From NCBI GenBank assembly GCA_016708265.1, contig JADJGA010000004.1:62001-126000 (forward strand): a stretch of DNA of 64,000 bases, read 5' to 3'. How positions within the stretch are numbered: the first letter of the stretch is position 1; every line of letters begins with the position of its first letter. This document shows, piece after piece, positions 18,715-26,940 of the stretch. Under the pieces are notes generated by a model that was not told the origin of the DNA, did no database searches, and worked only from the letters and a program-made list of their open reading frames with translations. This DNA comes from Saprospiraceae bacterium. Its GTDB lineage: Bacteria > Bacteroidota > Bacteroidia > Chitinophagales > Saprospiraceae. Position numbers and translations under genes: made by a program.

Positions 18715-19132
18715 AATATTTAAAATCTTTAAGGTACTGAATCGATTGTTTCTTAAAAGCAGGTGCCATTATAAGCGAAACTATTTTCATGAATCCTGAA
18801 AAATGGAATTCCTGTTGAGTAATGTAGCGTGTTGAATAAGGGCCAAGTTCTTCAAAAGAATTTACAACAATATTAAAAACATTTTTTGCATTATAGCTTG
18901 CAGTAAATTCCTTGGGAAGATCATTGACAATAATTGTTTCAACCATTTTCATTTTCCTTTTGCCCATTTCAAAGACCAAGAGAGTTTTCGAACCCGGTTT
19001 TCCGTATTCTTCATCAATTTGTTCGAAACTGATAAGTCCCTTCATCCATTTTTTCATGTCTTCAGGATTCTCAAAGATACTGATAACATCTTTCAAAGGT
19101 TTGTTTATATTAATATCTACTGAATACTTCAT
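18698..19132 (-). CDS. SRPBCC (START/Bet v1-like) family protein
   Basis: A 144-residue soluble protein with the SRPBCC hydrophobic-pocket fold: MKYSVDININKPLKDVISIFENPEDMKKWMKGL is the classic first strand and helix pair, and the C-terminus ends in a long helix (KDFKYYVENK). The ATG at 19132 is chosen over an upstream alternative because it lies one base beyond the DUF4199 stop and removes a non-homologous leader. Such proteins bind lipids or aromatic ligands. It is co-transcribed with the DUF4199 membrane protein and the YciI lipoprotein. No specific ligand can be proposed. Confidence 0.85.
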   Translation of the reverse strand: MKYSVDININKPLKDVISIFENPEDMKKWMKGLISFEQIDEEYGKPGSKTLLVFEMGKRKMKMVETIIVNDLPKEFTASYNAKNVFNIVVNSFEELGPYSTRYITQQEFHFSGFMKIVSLIMAPAFKKQSIQYLKDFKYYVENK

Positions 19133-19133
19133 A

Positions 19134-19622
19134 TTATTTTCTTTTCGATTGAAAAAATAGTGCAACAACTGCTGAAATTATAAATCCCATTACAAAAGCT
19201 CCTACTGTACCCTGAATAATATAGCTTTTAAGGTTAAAATACTCTTCTGCTTTGACCTGTGTCATTTTATTATTGTCAACTGCATATTTTATGGCATTTT
19301 CAAAATAATGGGGGGTTATTACTGTCGAGATAAAATATTGGGTTACCGGATTAAATACTGTAACAATAAGAGTTATAACTGCCCCTGTTATAAATGCCTG
19401 CCTATAATTCATCTTGCCATGATAAAAGTTTTTCTTCTTATCTTTCAAAGCCAGAACAAATATTGTTATTATAGGCAATAATATCAAATTTGTAAAAACT
19501 GGATGATATTTTATATTTGAACTGTGTAGTCCAGCAATTCTTTCCAAAAACATCCATGCCAATGTCATGAGGATAAAAATAAAGGCCCATCTGATCTCAA
19601 TTTTAAATCTTTCTATAATCAT
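19134..19622 (-). CDS. DUF4199 integral membrane protein
   Basis: A 162-residue protein with four membrane helices: two at the N-terminus (about 12-30 and 42-60), one around 75-95 and one at the C-terminus (about 135-157). Typical DUF4199 features are the NYRQAFITGAVIT segment and the cytosolic loop with KAEEYFNLKSYIIQG. DUF4199 is common in Bacteroidota and has no assigned function; it often sits beside glycosyltransferases or isoprenoid genes. Here it is directly upstream of the SRPBCC gene (1-base gap) and 87 bases downstream of the radical SAM gene. Confidence 0.85.
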   Translation of the reverse strand: MIIERFKIEIRWAFIFILMTLAWMFLERIAGLHSSNIKYHPVFTNLILLPIITIFVLALKDKKKNFYHGKMNYRQAFITGAVITLIVTVFNPVTQYFISTVITPHYFENAIKYAVDNNKMTQVKAEEYFNLKSYIIQGTVGAFVMGFIISAVVALFFQSKRK

Positions 19623-19709
19623 GATTTCAGTTTAAAACAATAAAGCGACAATTTTAAAACAAAAATTACTATTTGCGTAAAAAATAAAGAAAAAAATAAA
19701 ATTATTATT

Positions 19710-20714
19710 CTATTCCCAGATACCATTGATTTTATAATTACATACAGGACAAATCCCGGGATTTTTAAAATTATTATAAGTTGAATAGCCAATTCTTTCC
19801 AAAACTGCATATCCGCAATCAGGGCATAAAGTATGGTTCTTAAAAGATGAATTGCCAATGTAAATATACTTTAATCCTCCTTTTTTTCCGGTTTCAAATG
19901 CCTTAACCAGACTTTTTTGAGATGTCCTTTTTTTATCAGGCATTTTGTAATCCGGATGGAATGCACTGATGTGCCAGGGAGTTTCAACTCCCATTTCATC
20001 AGCAATGAAGTCTGAGATTTCTTCAAATATGGATACGCTGTCATTCTCATCAGGAACTATCAAAGTTGTTATTTCGACCCATATACCAAGTTTTCTCATA
20101 AGTTTTAGAGATTCCAGAACAGTGAAAGGTGCTTTCAGAAGTTTTTTGTAAAAATTTTTTTCTGTTGATTTAAGATCCACATTGCAGGCATCTACTATTC
20201 CTGCCATATCTGTTATCACTTCTGCAGATGCAATTCCATTAGTGACGAAAATATTTTTTAAACCTGATTTTTTTGCCTCTATGGCAATGTCTCTGGCATA
20301 AGGATAAAAAACGGTTGGTTCATTGTATGTATATGAAATGGATTTGCAATTGTTTTTAATGGCAGAAGAAACAATCTCTTCCGGAGAAACAAAATTAAGA
20401 GTTTGAGATGCAGGACTTTGCTGAGAAATATGCCAGTTCTGACAAAACGGGCACTGCATATTGCAGCCTAATGTTCCAAGAGAAAGTGAAGTGCTTCCCG
20501 GTAAAAAATGATACAATGGTTTCTTTTCTATTGGATCTGAATGTATTGCAGCGGGATGACCATATACAAGATTTCTAAGTGATCCATTATCATTCTGATT
20601 GACACCACAAACTCCTGTCTGACCATTTCTCAACCGGCAGTAATGACTGCATAACCTGCAGATTATTCCTGATTTATAATCTGAAAAGAAAACCGGATTA
20701 TCAACTCCTTTCAT
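19710..20714 (-). CDS. amrS: AmmeMemoRadiSam system radical SAM enzyme
   Basis: A 334-residue radical SAM protein related to pyruvate formate-lyase activating enzymes. The [4Fe-4S]-binding motif is C84-x3-C88-x2-C91 (CNMQCPFC). Extra cysteines occur at the N-terminus (CRLCSHYC and VCG) and as a C-terminal zinc-ribbon-like pair (CPDCGY and CPVCNY), as in the family. SAM-binding features such as YTYNEPTVFYP and the strand IFVTNGIASAEV are present. The ATG at 20714 is preferred to one 39 bases upstream because it leaves a 14-base overlap with the AMMECR1 gene and matches the family start. The substrate is unknown; an enzyme or cofactor modification has been presumed from its relatives. Confidence 0.93.
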   Translation of the reverse strand: MKGVDNPVFFSDYKSGIICRLCSHYCRLRNGQTGVCGVNQNDNGSLRNLVYGHPAAIHSDPIEKKPLYHFLPGSTSLSLGTLGCNMQCPFCQNWHISQQSPASQTLNFVSPEEIVSSAIKNNCKSISYTYNEPTVFYPYARDIAIEAKKSGLKNIFVTNGIASAEVITDMAGIVDACNVDLKSTEKNFYKKLLKAPFTVLESLKLMRKLGIWVEITTLIVPDENDSVSIFEEISDFIADEMGVETPWHISAFHPDYKMPDKKRTSQKSLVKAFETGKKGGLKYIYIGNSSFKNHTLCPDCGYAVLERIGYSTYNNFKNPGICPVCNYKINGIWE

Positions 20715-21285
20715 CTTCAGAGAATTTTTCAACTTCAAATAATTCAATTTCATCCAGTGTGTCTATGCAGTTTGAGTTCAAACCGGCCTTCCTGCAGAGA
20801 TGGCTGAAAAAGATATCAAAATGAGGAAGCTTTTTCCATACGTCCGGAAGAAAAACAGCCCTGTTATAGCTTTTTCTGATTATAACTCCATGCTTATACG
20901 GTATAATTATGCTTTTTAAATCACCCGTATTTTCAAATTGTATTTTTTCTGGTTCAGACAGAATTGAAATCTCGATTATTATTTCTTCCAATTCACTTTT
21001 ATTAACTGGATTGAACCGGGGATCATGAAATGCAGCAGATTTTGCATTGTGAATTATATCATCGATCAGTTTTCGATGTGGAAAAATTGAACCAATACAT
21101 CCGCGAAGCTCATTTATTTCAGTACCGGATTCTTTTGATAGGGTTACAAAAGTAGCACGAGGGTTTATAAGTGCAGGACTAATTTTTATAAAATCCTCTT
21201 TTATGACTTTGTAGTTATTATCAAATTCTTCCAGGATTGCATTTCTGGCTATTTTTAATAGAATTTTTCCATCAATTTCTTCCAT
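20701..21285 (-). CDS. amrA: AMMECR1-domain protein, AmmeMemoRadiSam system protein A
   Basis: A 194-residue protein carrying the AMMECR1 signature LRGCIG at residues 60-65, conserved from bacteria to humans and suspected to be a catalytic or ligand site. Other family blocks are ATFVTLSKE near 44-52, AAFHDPRFNPV and EISILSEPEKI. It is the first gene of the minus-strand run and overlaps the radical SAM gene by 14 bases. A -7-like element lies just upstream. No function has been established; association with Memo and the radical SAM enzyme is the only firm context. Confidence 0.93.
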   Translation of the reverse strand: MEEIDGKILLKIARNAILEEFDNNYKVIKEDFIKISPALINPRATFVTLSKESGTEINELRGCIGSIFPHRKLIDDIIHNAKSAAFHDPRFNPVNKSELEEIIIEISILSEPEKIQFENTGDLKSIIIPYKHGVIIRKSYNRAVFLPDVWKKLPHFDIFFSHLCRKAGLNSNCIDTLDEIELFEVEKFSEDERS

Positions 21286-21323
21286 GATTATTTTCTCTGC
21301 TACTTATGAATATAAAATTACTA

Positions 21324-21331
21324 CAAAATTA
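21324..21331 (-). promoter_or_regulatory. -7 element (TAATTTTG) upstream of amrA
   Basis: Read on the minus strand, 21331-21324 is TAATTTTG, 38 bases before the amrA start. No clear TTTG -33 element was found 19-20 bases further up. It probably drives the whole six-gene run down to the Memo gene. Confidence 0.4.
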
Positions 21332-21393
21332 TTAAATTGCATTATCAATTGGATAAATTCATTAGAAATCTATTAAAATACTGTCGGTGGGTT

Positions 21394-21401
21394 TATTTTT
21401 G
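21394..21401 (+). promoter_or_regulatory. -7 element (TATTTTTG) upstream of cutC
   Basis: TATTTTTG fits the TAnnTTTG consensus and ends 22 bases before the ATG of cutC. The -33 position holds only a weak match. It is divergent from the amrA promoter in a 138-base shared intergenic region. Confidence 0.45.
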
Positions 21402-21423
21402 TATCTAATAATTTTAAAATAAA

Positions 21424-22173
21424 ATGAAGAAAAATGTTTTTGAAATTTGTGTTTACAATTACCAGTCTGCTCTGAATGCAAAGTTTGCAGGTGCTGACCG
21501 GATAGAATTGTGTGATAACATGTATGAAGGTGGCACGACTCCAGGCTATGGTATGATCAAGACTGTCAGATCCGCATTGAAAATTGATATAAATGTTATG
21601 ATCAGACCAAGGGGTGGTGATTTCTGTTATGATGATAAAGAATTCGAAATAATGCAGGAAGATATCAGGATATGTAAAGATTTGCATGTCAACGGTGTTG
21701 TCTTTGGAATTCTAAAACCTGATGGTAATATCGATATTGAAAGGACATCGCAATTATACGAACTGGCAAAACCGATGAGTATCACTTTTCACAGGGCATT
21801 TGATGTGACTGTTGATTTATTCAGATCTCTTGATGTACTGATAGATGTTGGAATTGACAAAGTCCTTACATCAGGTGGGAGCAATACCGCAATCGAAGGA
21901 ATTGCAGTCATCAGTCAGTTGATAGATAAATCTCAAAACAGGATTATTATAATGCCGGGGAGTGGCATAAATCCAGAAAATATCATTCAAATATCTCAAA
22001 TGACGGGAGCCAATGAATTTCACATGTCAGGAAAAATGCCGGTTGATAGTAATATGGCCTATAGGAAGAGTGGGGTATCCATGGGTGGTATAAATGAAAT
22101 AGATGAATATCAACTCATGATCAGCGATATTGATAAAATAAAAGAAACTATTCGAAGATTAGAAAATTTTTAG
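21424..22173 (+). CDS. cutC: CutC family TIM-barrel protein
   Basis: A 249-residue complete CutC homologue. Diagnostic blocks are EICVYNYQSALNAKFAGADRIELC, IRPRGGDFCYDD, DLHVNGVVFGIL, TFHRAFDV, VLTSGG and IMPGSGINPENI, which follow the strands of a TIM barrel. CutC was named for copper tolerance, although a direct copper-binding or copper-transport function is disputed; an enzymatic role is possible. It is transcribed divergently from the AmmeMemoRadiSam run and is convergent with the nucleoside phosphorylase. Confidence 0.95.
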   Translation: MKKNVFEICVYNYQSALNAKFAGADRIELCDNMYEGGTTPGYGMIKTVRSALKIDINVMIRPRGGDFCYDDKEFEIMQEDIRICKDLHVNGVVFGILKPDGNIDIERTSQLYELAKPMSITFHRAFDVTVDLFRSLDVLIDVGIDKVLTSGGSNTAIEGIAVISQLIDKSQNRIIIMPGSGINPENIIQISQMTGANEFHMSGKMPVDSNMAYRKSGVSMGGINEIDEYQLMISDIDKIKETIRRLENF

Positions 22174-22191
22174 AAACTCAATATAGTTTCT
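22172..22191. terminator. short hairpin between convergent cutC and phosphorylase genes
   Basis: A perfect 7-bp stem (AGAAACT/AGTTTCT) with a 6-base loop overlaps the cutC stop codon. There is no U-run on either strand, so it is at best a weak or factor-dependent terminator. Confidence 0.3.
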
Positions 22192-22231
22192 GAACAAAAT
22201 TAGGCAATCAAATAAAATCCATTAACAATTA

Positions 22232-23104
22232 TCAAATCGCATCAATTCTTTCCAGAGTTGTCTTTATCATGTTATCTACAGTTTTATACTGGTCAGAACT
22301 GTATTTTTTAGTAGCCCGGTTTGCTATTATCGCGTTTACAGATAAAGCATTATGTCCCAGAAGTTTTGAGATACCGTAAATAGCCGAAGTTTCCATTTCA
22401 AAATTGCAAATGCCAAATCCTTTGAATTCAAAAGCAGCCAGCCTGTCTATCATTTCATGGATCTTCTGTTCAATCCTCAGTTGCCTTCCCTGCGGCCCAT
22501 AAAATCCTCCGGCAGTCATTGTAATGCCCTGTATCAATCCTTTTCCAATCTTTTCCAATAGAAAATCACTCCCTTCGAAAATATAGGGAAAACAAATTTG
22601 ATATAGACCTGGAAATTCTTCCTTCAGTCGACCCTCAAAACTGTTTTGAAATTCATTTTTTTCGTATTGATAAAAATTCATCAGACCGTCTATACCAAGA
22701 CCGTGTGTTGATATTACCATGGAATCTATAGGAATATCTTCCCTTAAAGCTCCTGAAGTACCCATTCTGATTATAAAAATCGATTTTGGAACTGAGTTAA
22801 TTGTACGTGTTTCAAAATCGATATTTTTTAATGCATCAACTTCATTAAGCATAATATCAATGTTATCAGGTCCTATTCCTGTCCCGATTACCGATATTCT
22901 TTTTGAACCAAGTCTGCCAGTGTGAGTGATAAATTCTCTTTTATGATTTTTGATTTCAATTTCATCAAAATATTTGCTAACCCTTTCGACACGGTCAGGA
23001 TCCCCGACAGTTATAATAAAATCACCTATCTCATCAGGTTTTAAACCAAGATGATATATCCTGCCTTCTTTTGTGATTATCAGTTCACTTTCTTTAATCC
23101 CCAT
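22232..23104 (-). CDS. nucleoside phosphorylase (uridine phosphorylase-like)
   Basis: A 290-residue PNP_UDP-family enzyme that cleaves nucleosides with phosphate to a base and ribose 1-phosphate. Family blocks are FIITVGDPDRVERVS (phosphate loop), VIGTGIGPDNIDIMLNE, IIRMGTSGALREDIPIDSMV and NFEMETSAIYGISKLLGH, the EMET segment contacting ribose. The length and the KNHKREFITHTG block fit the Bacteroidota uridine-phosphorylase-like group, but the exact base preference is not certain. It follows a small lipoprotein gene by 26 bases on the same strand. Confidence 0.93.
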   Translation of the reverse strand: MGIKESELIITKEGRIYHLGLKPDEIGDFIITVGDPDRVERVSKYFDEIEIKNHKREFITHTGRLGSKRISVIGTGIGPDNIDIMLNEVDALKNIDFETRTINSVPKSIFIIRMGTSGALREDIPIDSMVISTHGLGIDGLMNFYQYEKNEFQNSFEGRLKEEFPGLYQICFPYIFEGSDFLLEKIGKGLIQGITMTAGGFYGPQGRQLRIEQKIHEMIDRLAAFEFKGFGICNFEMETSAIYGISKLLGHNALSVNAIIANRATKKYSSDQYKTVDNMIKTTLERIDAI

Positions 23105-23130
23105 TTACAATACTTTTTGTTAAAATTATC

Positions 23131-23628
23131 TTATCTGCATTCCAGAATAATATTTTCTGTCTCAACTATTTCACTTTTATTTCCTGCTCTGTCGATCATA
23201 TAGATTTTGTATGTCAGAGTATCGGTATTAATTCCCTCCACTACACTGCAAGGTGGAATATTATTGTTAAACAGACAGCAGGTAGTATATAATTTCAATT
23301 CGATTTCACCAGATATTCCATTCCCAATACCGGCATCAGCTATTTTTGGTATTTTAATGCTTTCGGCTTGTTTATTAGTTCTTGAATCGATGATGAAAAG
23401 ATTTTGAAGTGAATCGGTTTGATCAAATCCGATATCTCCGTCACCATCTGTAAAATATAAAAAAATGATTAATGAATCAGTATTAAGACTTCCCTGCTTT
23501 ATCGATTTTTTACTGATTCCCTTGTATTCCAGATGTGGCTCAACAGGAAAATGTGGGCTGTCTGTACATGAATTCATGCAAATGACCAGAATTGAAAATA
23601 AAGCCAATATTTTAATATTTCCCAGCAT
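23131..23628 (-). CDS. unknown lipoprotein with DGDGDIG motif
   Basis: A 165-residue predicted lipoprotein (signal MLGNIKILALFSILVICMNS, then Cys). The ATG at 23628 is preferred over a TTG 18 bases upstream. After the anchor comes an Ig/beta-sandwich-like domain with FTDGDGDIGFDQTDS, a short acidic motif seen repeatedly in small Bacteroidota lipoproteins and possibly calcium-binding, then a CCLF segment and a final strand YKIYMIDRAGNKSE. I do not recognise a named family. It is probably co-transcribed with the phosphorylase downstream. Confidence 0.75.
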   Translation of the reverse strand: MLGNIKILALFSILVICMNSCTDSPHFPVEPHLEYKGISKKSIKQGSLNTDSLIIFLYFTDGDGDIGFDQTDSLQNLFIIDSRTNKQAESIKIPKIADAGIGNGISGEIELKLYTTCCLFNNNIPPCSVVEGINTDTLTYKIYMIDRAGNKSEIVETENIILECR

Positions 23629-23737
23629 AAAAATTATAAGAAACAAATAACGACATAAAAAGTGTTTTATTCTAAATTAAACTCAACTTTTGAATTTTAT
23701 TTGTGTTTGAAAAAAGTAGATGAGTTTTTTTTAAAAA

Positions 23738-23745
23738 TAACTTTG
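23738..23745 (+). promoter_or_regulatory. -7 element (TAACTTTG) upstream of LuxE-like gene
   Basis: TAACTTTG matches TAnnTTTG and lies 40 bases before the ATG at 23786. No convincing TTTG -33 element was found at the expected distance. Confidence 0.4.
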
Positions 23746-23785
23746 CTAAACTCATTATTTATCAGAATTTGAATAATTCCTGATC

Positions 23786-24772
23786 ATGATAGGGAAAAAA
23801 GATTTGGAAACAAAATATATCGATTACATAAAAGGAGCAGATATTTCATTTGATGAGCTTGCTATAGAGTTTTTTCATTATCAGAGTGAAAATAACAAAG
23901 TATATAAGGAGTTTCTTTCATTGTTTAAAAAAGATTTTTCTAATGTAAATGCAATTGAAGAAATACCATTCATGCCCGTTTCTTTATTTAAGAAATCTGT
24001 GATCAAGACCGGAGTTTGGAAAGAGGAAATTGTTTTTGAAAGCAGCTCAACTTCAGGTAATATTCCTTCCAGGCATTTTATAAGGAATCTTGAAGTTTAC
24101 CGTAACAATTCTGTATATTGTTTTAATACTTTGGTTGGTGATATTGAAAACTATTGTTTTTTCGCACTTCTACCATCATATCTCGAAAAGAGCACATCGT
24201 CCCTGATTTATATGGCAGATCATTTTATGAAAACAAGCAATTGCGGGAAATTTTATAAAACAGATTACCATAGATTACACGATGATCTTAGATTATATTC
24301 CGGTGATAAAAAAATTATTTTACTTGGGGTGACATATGCTCTTTTGGAATTTGCAAAAATGTATAGCATTGACAGAGAAATGATTGTGATGGAAACGGGA
24401 GGTATGAAGGGTAGGGGACCTGAACTTCCAAGAGAATTGGTTCATGAAAAACTAATGAAGAGTTTTAATGTTCAGAAAGTGTATTCAGAGTATGGTATGG
24501 CAGAGTTGATGTCGCAGGCTTATTCGACAGGTGACGGAATTTTCACCTCTCCTCCTTCTATGAAAGTGTTAATCAGCGATATTTATGATCCATTTAGTTT
24601 TTTAAATGACGGGATACAGGGAAAAGTGAATATAATTGACCTGGCAAACTTTGATACCTGCTGCTTTATTGCAACTGATGATCTTGGAGTAAACATGAAG
24701 AAATACAGATTTAAAATTCTTGGCAGAACTGATGAAAGTGATGTCAGGGGTTGTAACCTGCTCTATGTTTAG
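23786..24772 (+). CDS. LuxE/PaaK-like acyl-protein synthetase
   Basis: A 328-residue member of the adenylate-forming acyl-protein synthetase (LuxE) group. Recognisable parts are IPFMPVSLFKKSVIKTG, ESSSTSGNIPSRHFI (Ser/Thr-rich phosphate-binding loop), METGGMKGRGPELPR, VYSEYGMAEL (adenylate-binding motif) and a final FKILGRTDESDVRG that includes the hinge. In Bacteroidota, stand-alone LuxE-like proteins of this size are common and are thought to activate carboxylic acids, unlike the luciferase reductase complex member. It is convergent with the kinase gene, with 9 bases between the stops. The acyl substrate is unknown. Confidence 0.85.
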   Translation: MIGKKDLETKYIDYIKGADISFDELAIEFFHYQSENNKVYKEFLSLFKKDFSNVNAIEEIPFMPVSLFKKSVIKTGVWKEEIVFESSSTSGNIPSRHFIRNLEVYRNNSVYCFNTLVGDIENYCFFALLPSYLEKSTSSLIYMADHFMKTSNCGKFYKTDYHRLHDDLRLYSGDKKIILLGVTYALLEFAKMYSIDREMIVMETGGMKGRGPELPRELVHEKLMKSFNVQKVYSEYGMAELMSQAYSTGDGIFTSPPSMKVLISDIYDPFSFLNDGIQGKVNIIDLANFDTCCFIATDDLGVNMKKYRFKILGRTDESDVRGCNLLYV

Positions 24773-24781
24773 TTTTTTTAA

Positions 24782-25312
24782 TTATACCTGGATATTATCA
24801 CCCAAAATCTTATAGAATATTTTGTCAGCATTTTCAATTCTTTCCTGACCTTTGCCGGTTAGTATACTATATTTTTTAGTGTAGAATTTCAATTCTTCTT
24901 CATAAAGCCTGAACAGTACATCCCTGTCGTTTGGATTTTCCCTGAATTCCGAATACTCCCAGGCTACATCCGGGTAGCATAAAATATAATGGTCATAATG
25001 CCTTGATTCTATTACTGACAGTATCTCTTTGTTGATTTTATTAAATTTTACCTTTGACCATATCTTGATGGTTATCAGATCTGTGTCGCATATTATATAT
25101 TGAGGATTAATAATTTTGATCAGGTTTTCTTCACTTCTGATCTGTCCTCTCGCAATTTTTAGAAGGTCGGTGTAACTATATTTTCCTCCCGTTTTTTTTA
25201 AATACTCAACTGCAAATTCATTTATTACCGGAATATTAAATTTTATACTAAAATGACCGGCAATTGATGTTTTTCCTGTTGATTCAGGTCCGGTTATGAC
25301 AATTTTTACCAT
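24782..25312 (-). CDS. NadR-like P-loop kinase
   Basis: A 176-residue P-loop ATPase with Walker A GPESTGKTSI at the N-terminus and an ICDTDLITIKIWS Walker-B-like block, matching the ribosylnicotinamide-kinase half of NadR. Related Bacteroidota stand-alone proteins are annotated as ATPases or nicotinamide riboside kinases, so a role in NAD precursor salvage is plausible but not proved. It is the second gene after the PAP2 phosphatase (4-base gap) on the minus strand. Confidence 0.82.
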   Translation of the reverse strand: MVKIVITGPESTGKTSIAGHFSIKFNIPVINEFAVEYLKKTGGKYSYTDLLKIARGQIRSEENLIKIINPQYIICDTDLITIKIWSKVKFNKINKEILSVIESRHYDHYILCYPDVAWEYSEFRENPNDRDVLFRLYEEELKFYTKKYSILTGKGQERIENADKIFYKILGDNIQV

Positions 25313-25316
25313 ACTT

Positions 25317-25898
25317 CTAAATCAAAATTTGTTTAGAGTATATTCTTTCCAAAAATAAACTGCATAAGCGGTAAAACAAATAACCGATGATAGTCCCTAA
25401 AAGCGCACCTGCTAAGACATCAATGGGATAATGTACTCCTACGTAAACCTGAGCAAATGCAATTATAGCAGCCCATACAAGGAATAAAAATGCGTATTTT
25501 CGGTAAATGCCAAGAATGATTAGGTAAAAAAACACACCCATGGCAAAATGATTGCTTGCATGTGATGAAGGAAAACTGTATCCTCCTCCACAATTGACTC
25601 TTAGTATCAAATCCGGATTTTCCTGAGGAGCATTACAGGGGCGGAGCCTCTCAACTGAAGGCTTTATGATGGAAGAGCTTGTATAATCAGCAATTCCGGT
25701 ACCGGTGAAGGCAAATAAAACTATCAGTATTCCTTTCTTCTTAAGATTGAATATGAAGAAACTTATTAAGAATAAATATAGGGGCAACCAGACAATTTTG
25801 TTCCGGAAAAAAACGAGAATTAGGTCAAAAGTCCTGTTTGACAGATCCTGATTTATAAACTCAAATATATATCTATCTATGTGTAATAAAGTATCCAT
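25317..25898 (-). CDS. PAP2-family membrane phosphatase
   Basis: A 193-residue integral membrane protein of the PAP2 superfamily with all three phosphatase motifs: KPSVERLRPCN (KxxxxxxRP), SFPSSHASNH (PSGH-like) and YVGVHYPIDVLAG (SRxxxxxHxxxD-like). Probable substrates are lipid phosphates such as undecaprenyl diphosphate or phosphatidate. The ATG at 25898 is chosen over a TTG at 25907 because homologous sequence begins at MDTLLHIDRYIFEFINQ. The promoter -7 element ends only 7 bases upstream of that ATG, so the transcript may be leaderless. It is co-transcribed with the NadR-like kinase. Confidence 0.93.
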   Translation of the reverse strand: MDTLLHIDRYIFEFINQDLSNRTFDLILVFFRNKIVWLPLYLFLISFFIFNLKKKGILIVLFAFTGTGIADYTSSSIIKPSVERLRPCNAPQENPDLILRVNCGGGYSFPSSHASNHFAMGVFFYLIILGIYRKYAFLFLVWAAIIAFAQVYVGVHYPIDVLAGALLGTIIGYLFYRLCSLFLERIYSKQILI

Positions 25899-25904
25899 AG
25901 AGGG

Positions 25905-25912
25905 CAAAACTA
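25905..25912 (-). promoter_or_regulatory. -7 element (TAGTTTTG) almost abutting the PAP2 start
   Basis: On the minus strand, 25912-25905 reads TAGTTTTG. Transcription in Bacteroidota normally starts about 5-8 bases beyond this element, which would coincide with the ATG at 25898. Confidence 0.4.
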
Positions 25913-25981
25913 CAATATTTCATTTAGATTCAGAATCAAATGAAACAAATTGTAATAAATTTTATTAAATACTGGTTCTTC

Positions 25982-26110
25982 TTATTTCTTTTTGGACCTG
26001 GATACCATAAAAATTAACCAGATGCCAATTGAAACAGGGATTGCGAGTAAAACTACCAAGGTAAATATCATCCAGAAGTCAGCCTGAGCCCAATTGATCA
26101 GATTTATCAT
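25982..26110 (-). CDS. 42-residue single-span membrane protein
   Basis: A short complete frame on the minus strand: ATG at 26110-26108 and TAA ending at 25982. The product starts MINLINWAQADFWM, has one hydrophobic helix (IFTLVVLLAIPVSIGIWLIF) and ends in a positively charged tail, SRSKKK, which fits an inner-membrane small protein with a cytoplasmic C-terminus. It lies alone in a 587-base gap between the PAP2 and cytochrome genes. I know no family for it. The helix, basic tail and clean start and stop support translation but do not prove it. Beyond it, up to 26419, I see only AT-rich sequence. Confidence 0.5.
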   Translation of the reverse strand: MINLINWAQADFWMIFTLVVLLAIPVSIGIWLIFMVSRSKKK

Positions 26111-26419
26111 ATCAAAAGTTTTAGTTTGAAAAATTTTGCGTTAAATTAAGGATATATTCGAAAATCACAAAAATATTTTGAATAAAATGCGACTATACTA
26201 TTGAATTAGTTCGTCTGCAAAGTAAATATAAAAAATATTATTAATACTAAGAACTGCCTGTTTCTGAAGATAAACATATTTGCTGTATTCCAATTTTTTA
26301 AGATAAATGTTTATAAAGTATATAGTTTTAACAGCAATTAAGAATTAAATATAGTACCTGAACAGGAAAATATTTTTTATAATTATAAAATCAAATTATT
26401 ATATTTAAAAATATTCAGT

Positions 26420-26427
26420 TAATTTTG
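26420..26427 (+). promoter_or_regulatory. -7 element (TAATTTTG) upstream of cytochrome c gene
   Basis: TAATTTTG matches the consensus and lies 57 bases before the start at 26485, leaving a sizeable leader. It would serve the cytochrome and NosL-like genes. Confidence 0.45.
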
Positions 26428-26484
26428 CCCCATTGTTTTAATTAAATAAAACGAAATTAAATTTTTCTAATAAAAAACTTTAAA

Positions 26485-26940
26485 ATGAAAAAAATTATTT
26501 TTTATGCGTTAATGTTGTCAGTTTTTGCATTTGCAATTTCTGCATGCGGAGGTAAAAAAGAAGCTCCTGCAAATGAAGTTAAAACTGAAACCACAACAAC
26601 TCCTGCAGAAACTGCAACTGCAGCTGTTGATTATACAAAATGGACACCAAATTTTGAAAATGGAAAAAAAATCTATGCTAAAACCTGTATGACCTGTCAT
26701 TTTGCAGGTGTAACTGGTGCACCGGCTTTACAACCAGAGAAATACAAACTGGAAGACTGGCAAAAAAGAGCTGACATGGGTATAAACGTTTTGATGACCC
26801 ATGCTATAAACGGTTATACAAACCCGGTAACAAAAAATCTTATGCCTGTTAAAGGAACTTGTGTGACTTGCACAGAACAAGACCTTTTTGATGCTATCAA
26901 TTATATGTACAGGGAAGCAAAAGCAGTTTTTAAGAATTAA
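26485..26940 (+). CDS. class I cytochrome c lipoprotein
   Basis: A 151-residue monohaem c-type cytochrome. The lipoprotein signal ends at Cys21 (AISAC), followed by a Thr/Ala/Glu-rich linker. The haem-binding motif is C68-M-T-C71-H72, the likely axial methionine is Met120 (NLMPVKG), and a second pair C126/C129 (CVTC) may form the disulphide typical of cytochrome c5-like proteins. It should be anchored in a membrane facing the periplasm and carry electrons between respiratory complexes. The NosL-like gene lies 91 bases downstream on the same strand, suggesting a shared respiratory or copper-linked context. Confidence 0.92.
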   Translation: MKKIIFYALMLSVFAFAISACGGKKEAPANEVKTETTTTPAETATAAVDYTKWTPNFENGKKIYAKTCMTCHFAGVTGAPALQPEKYKLEDWQKRADMGINVLMTHAINGYTNPVTKNLMPVKGTCVTCTEQDLFDAINYMYREAKAVFKN

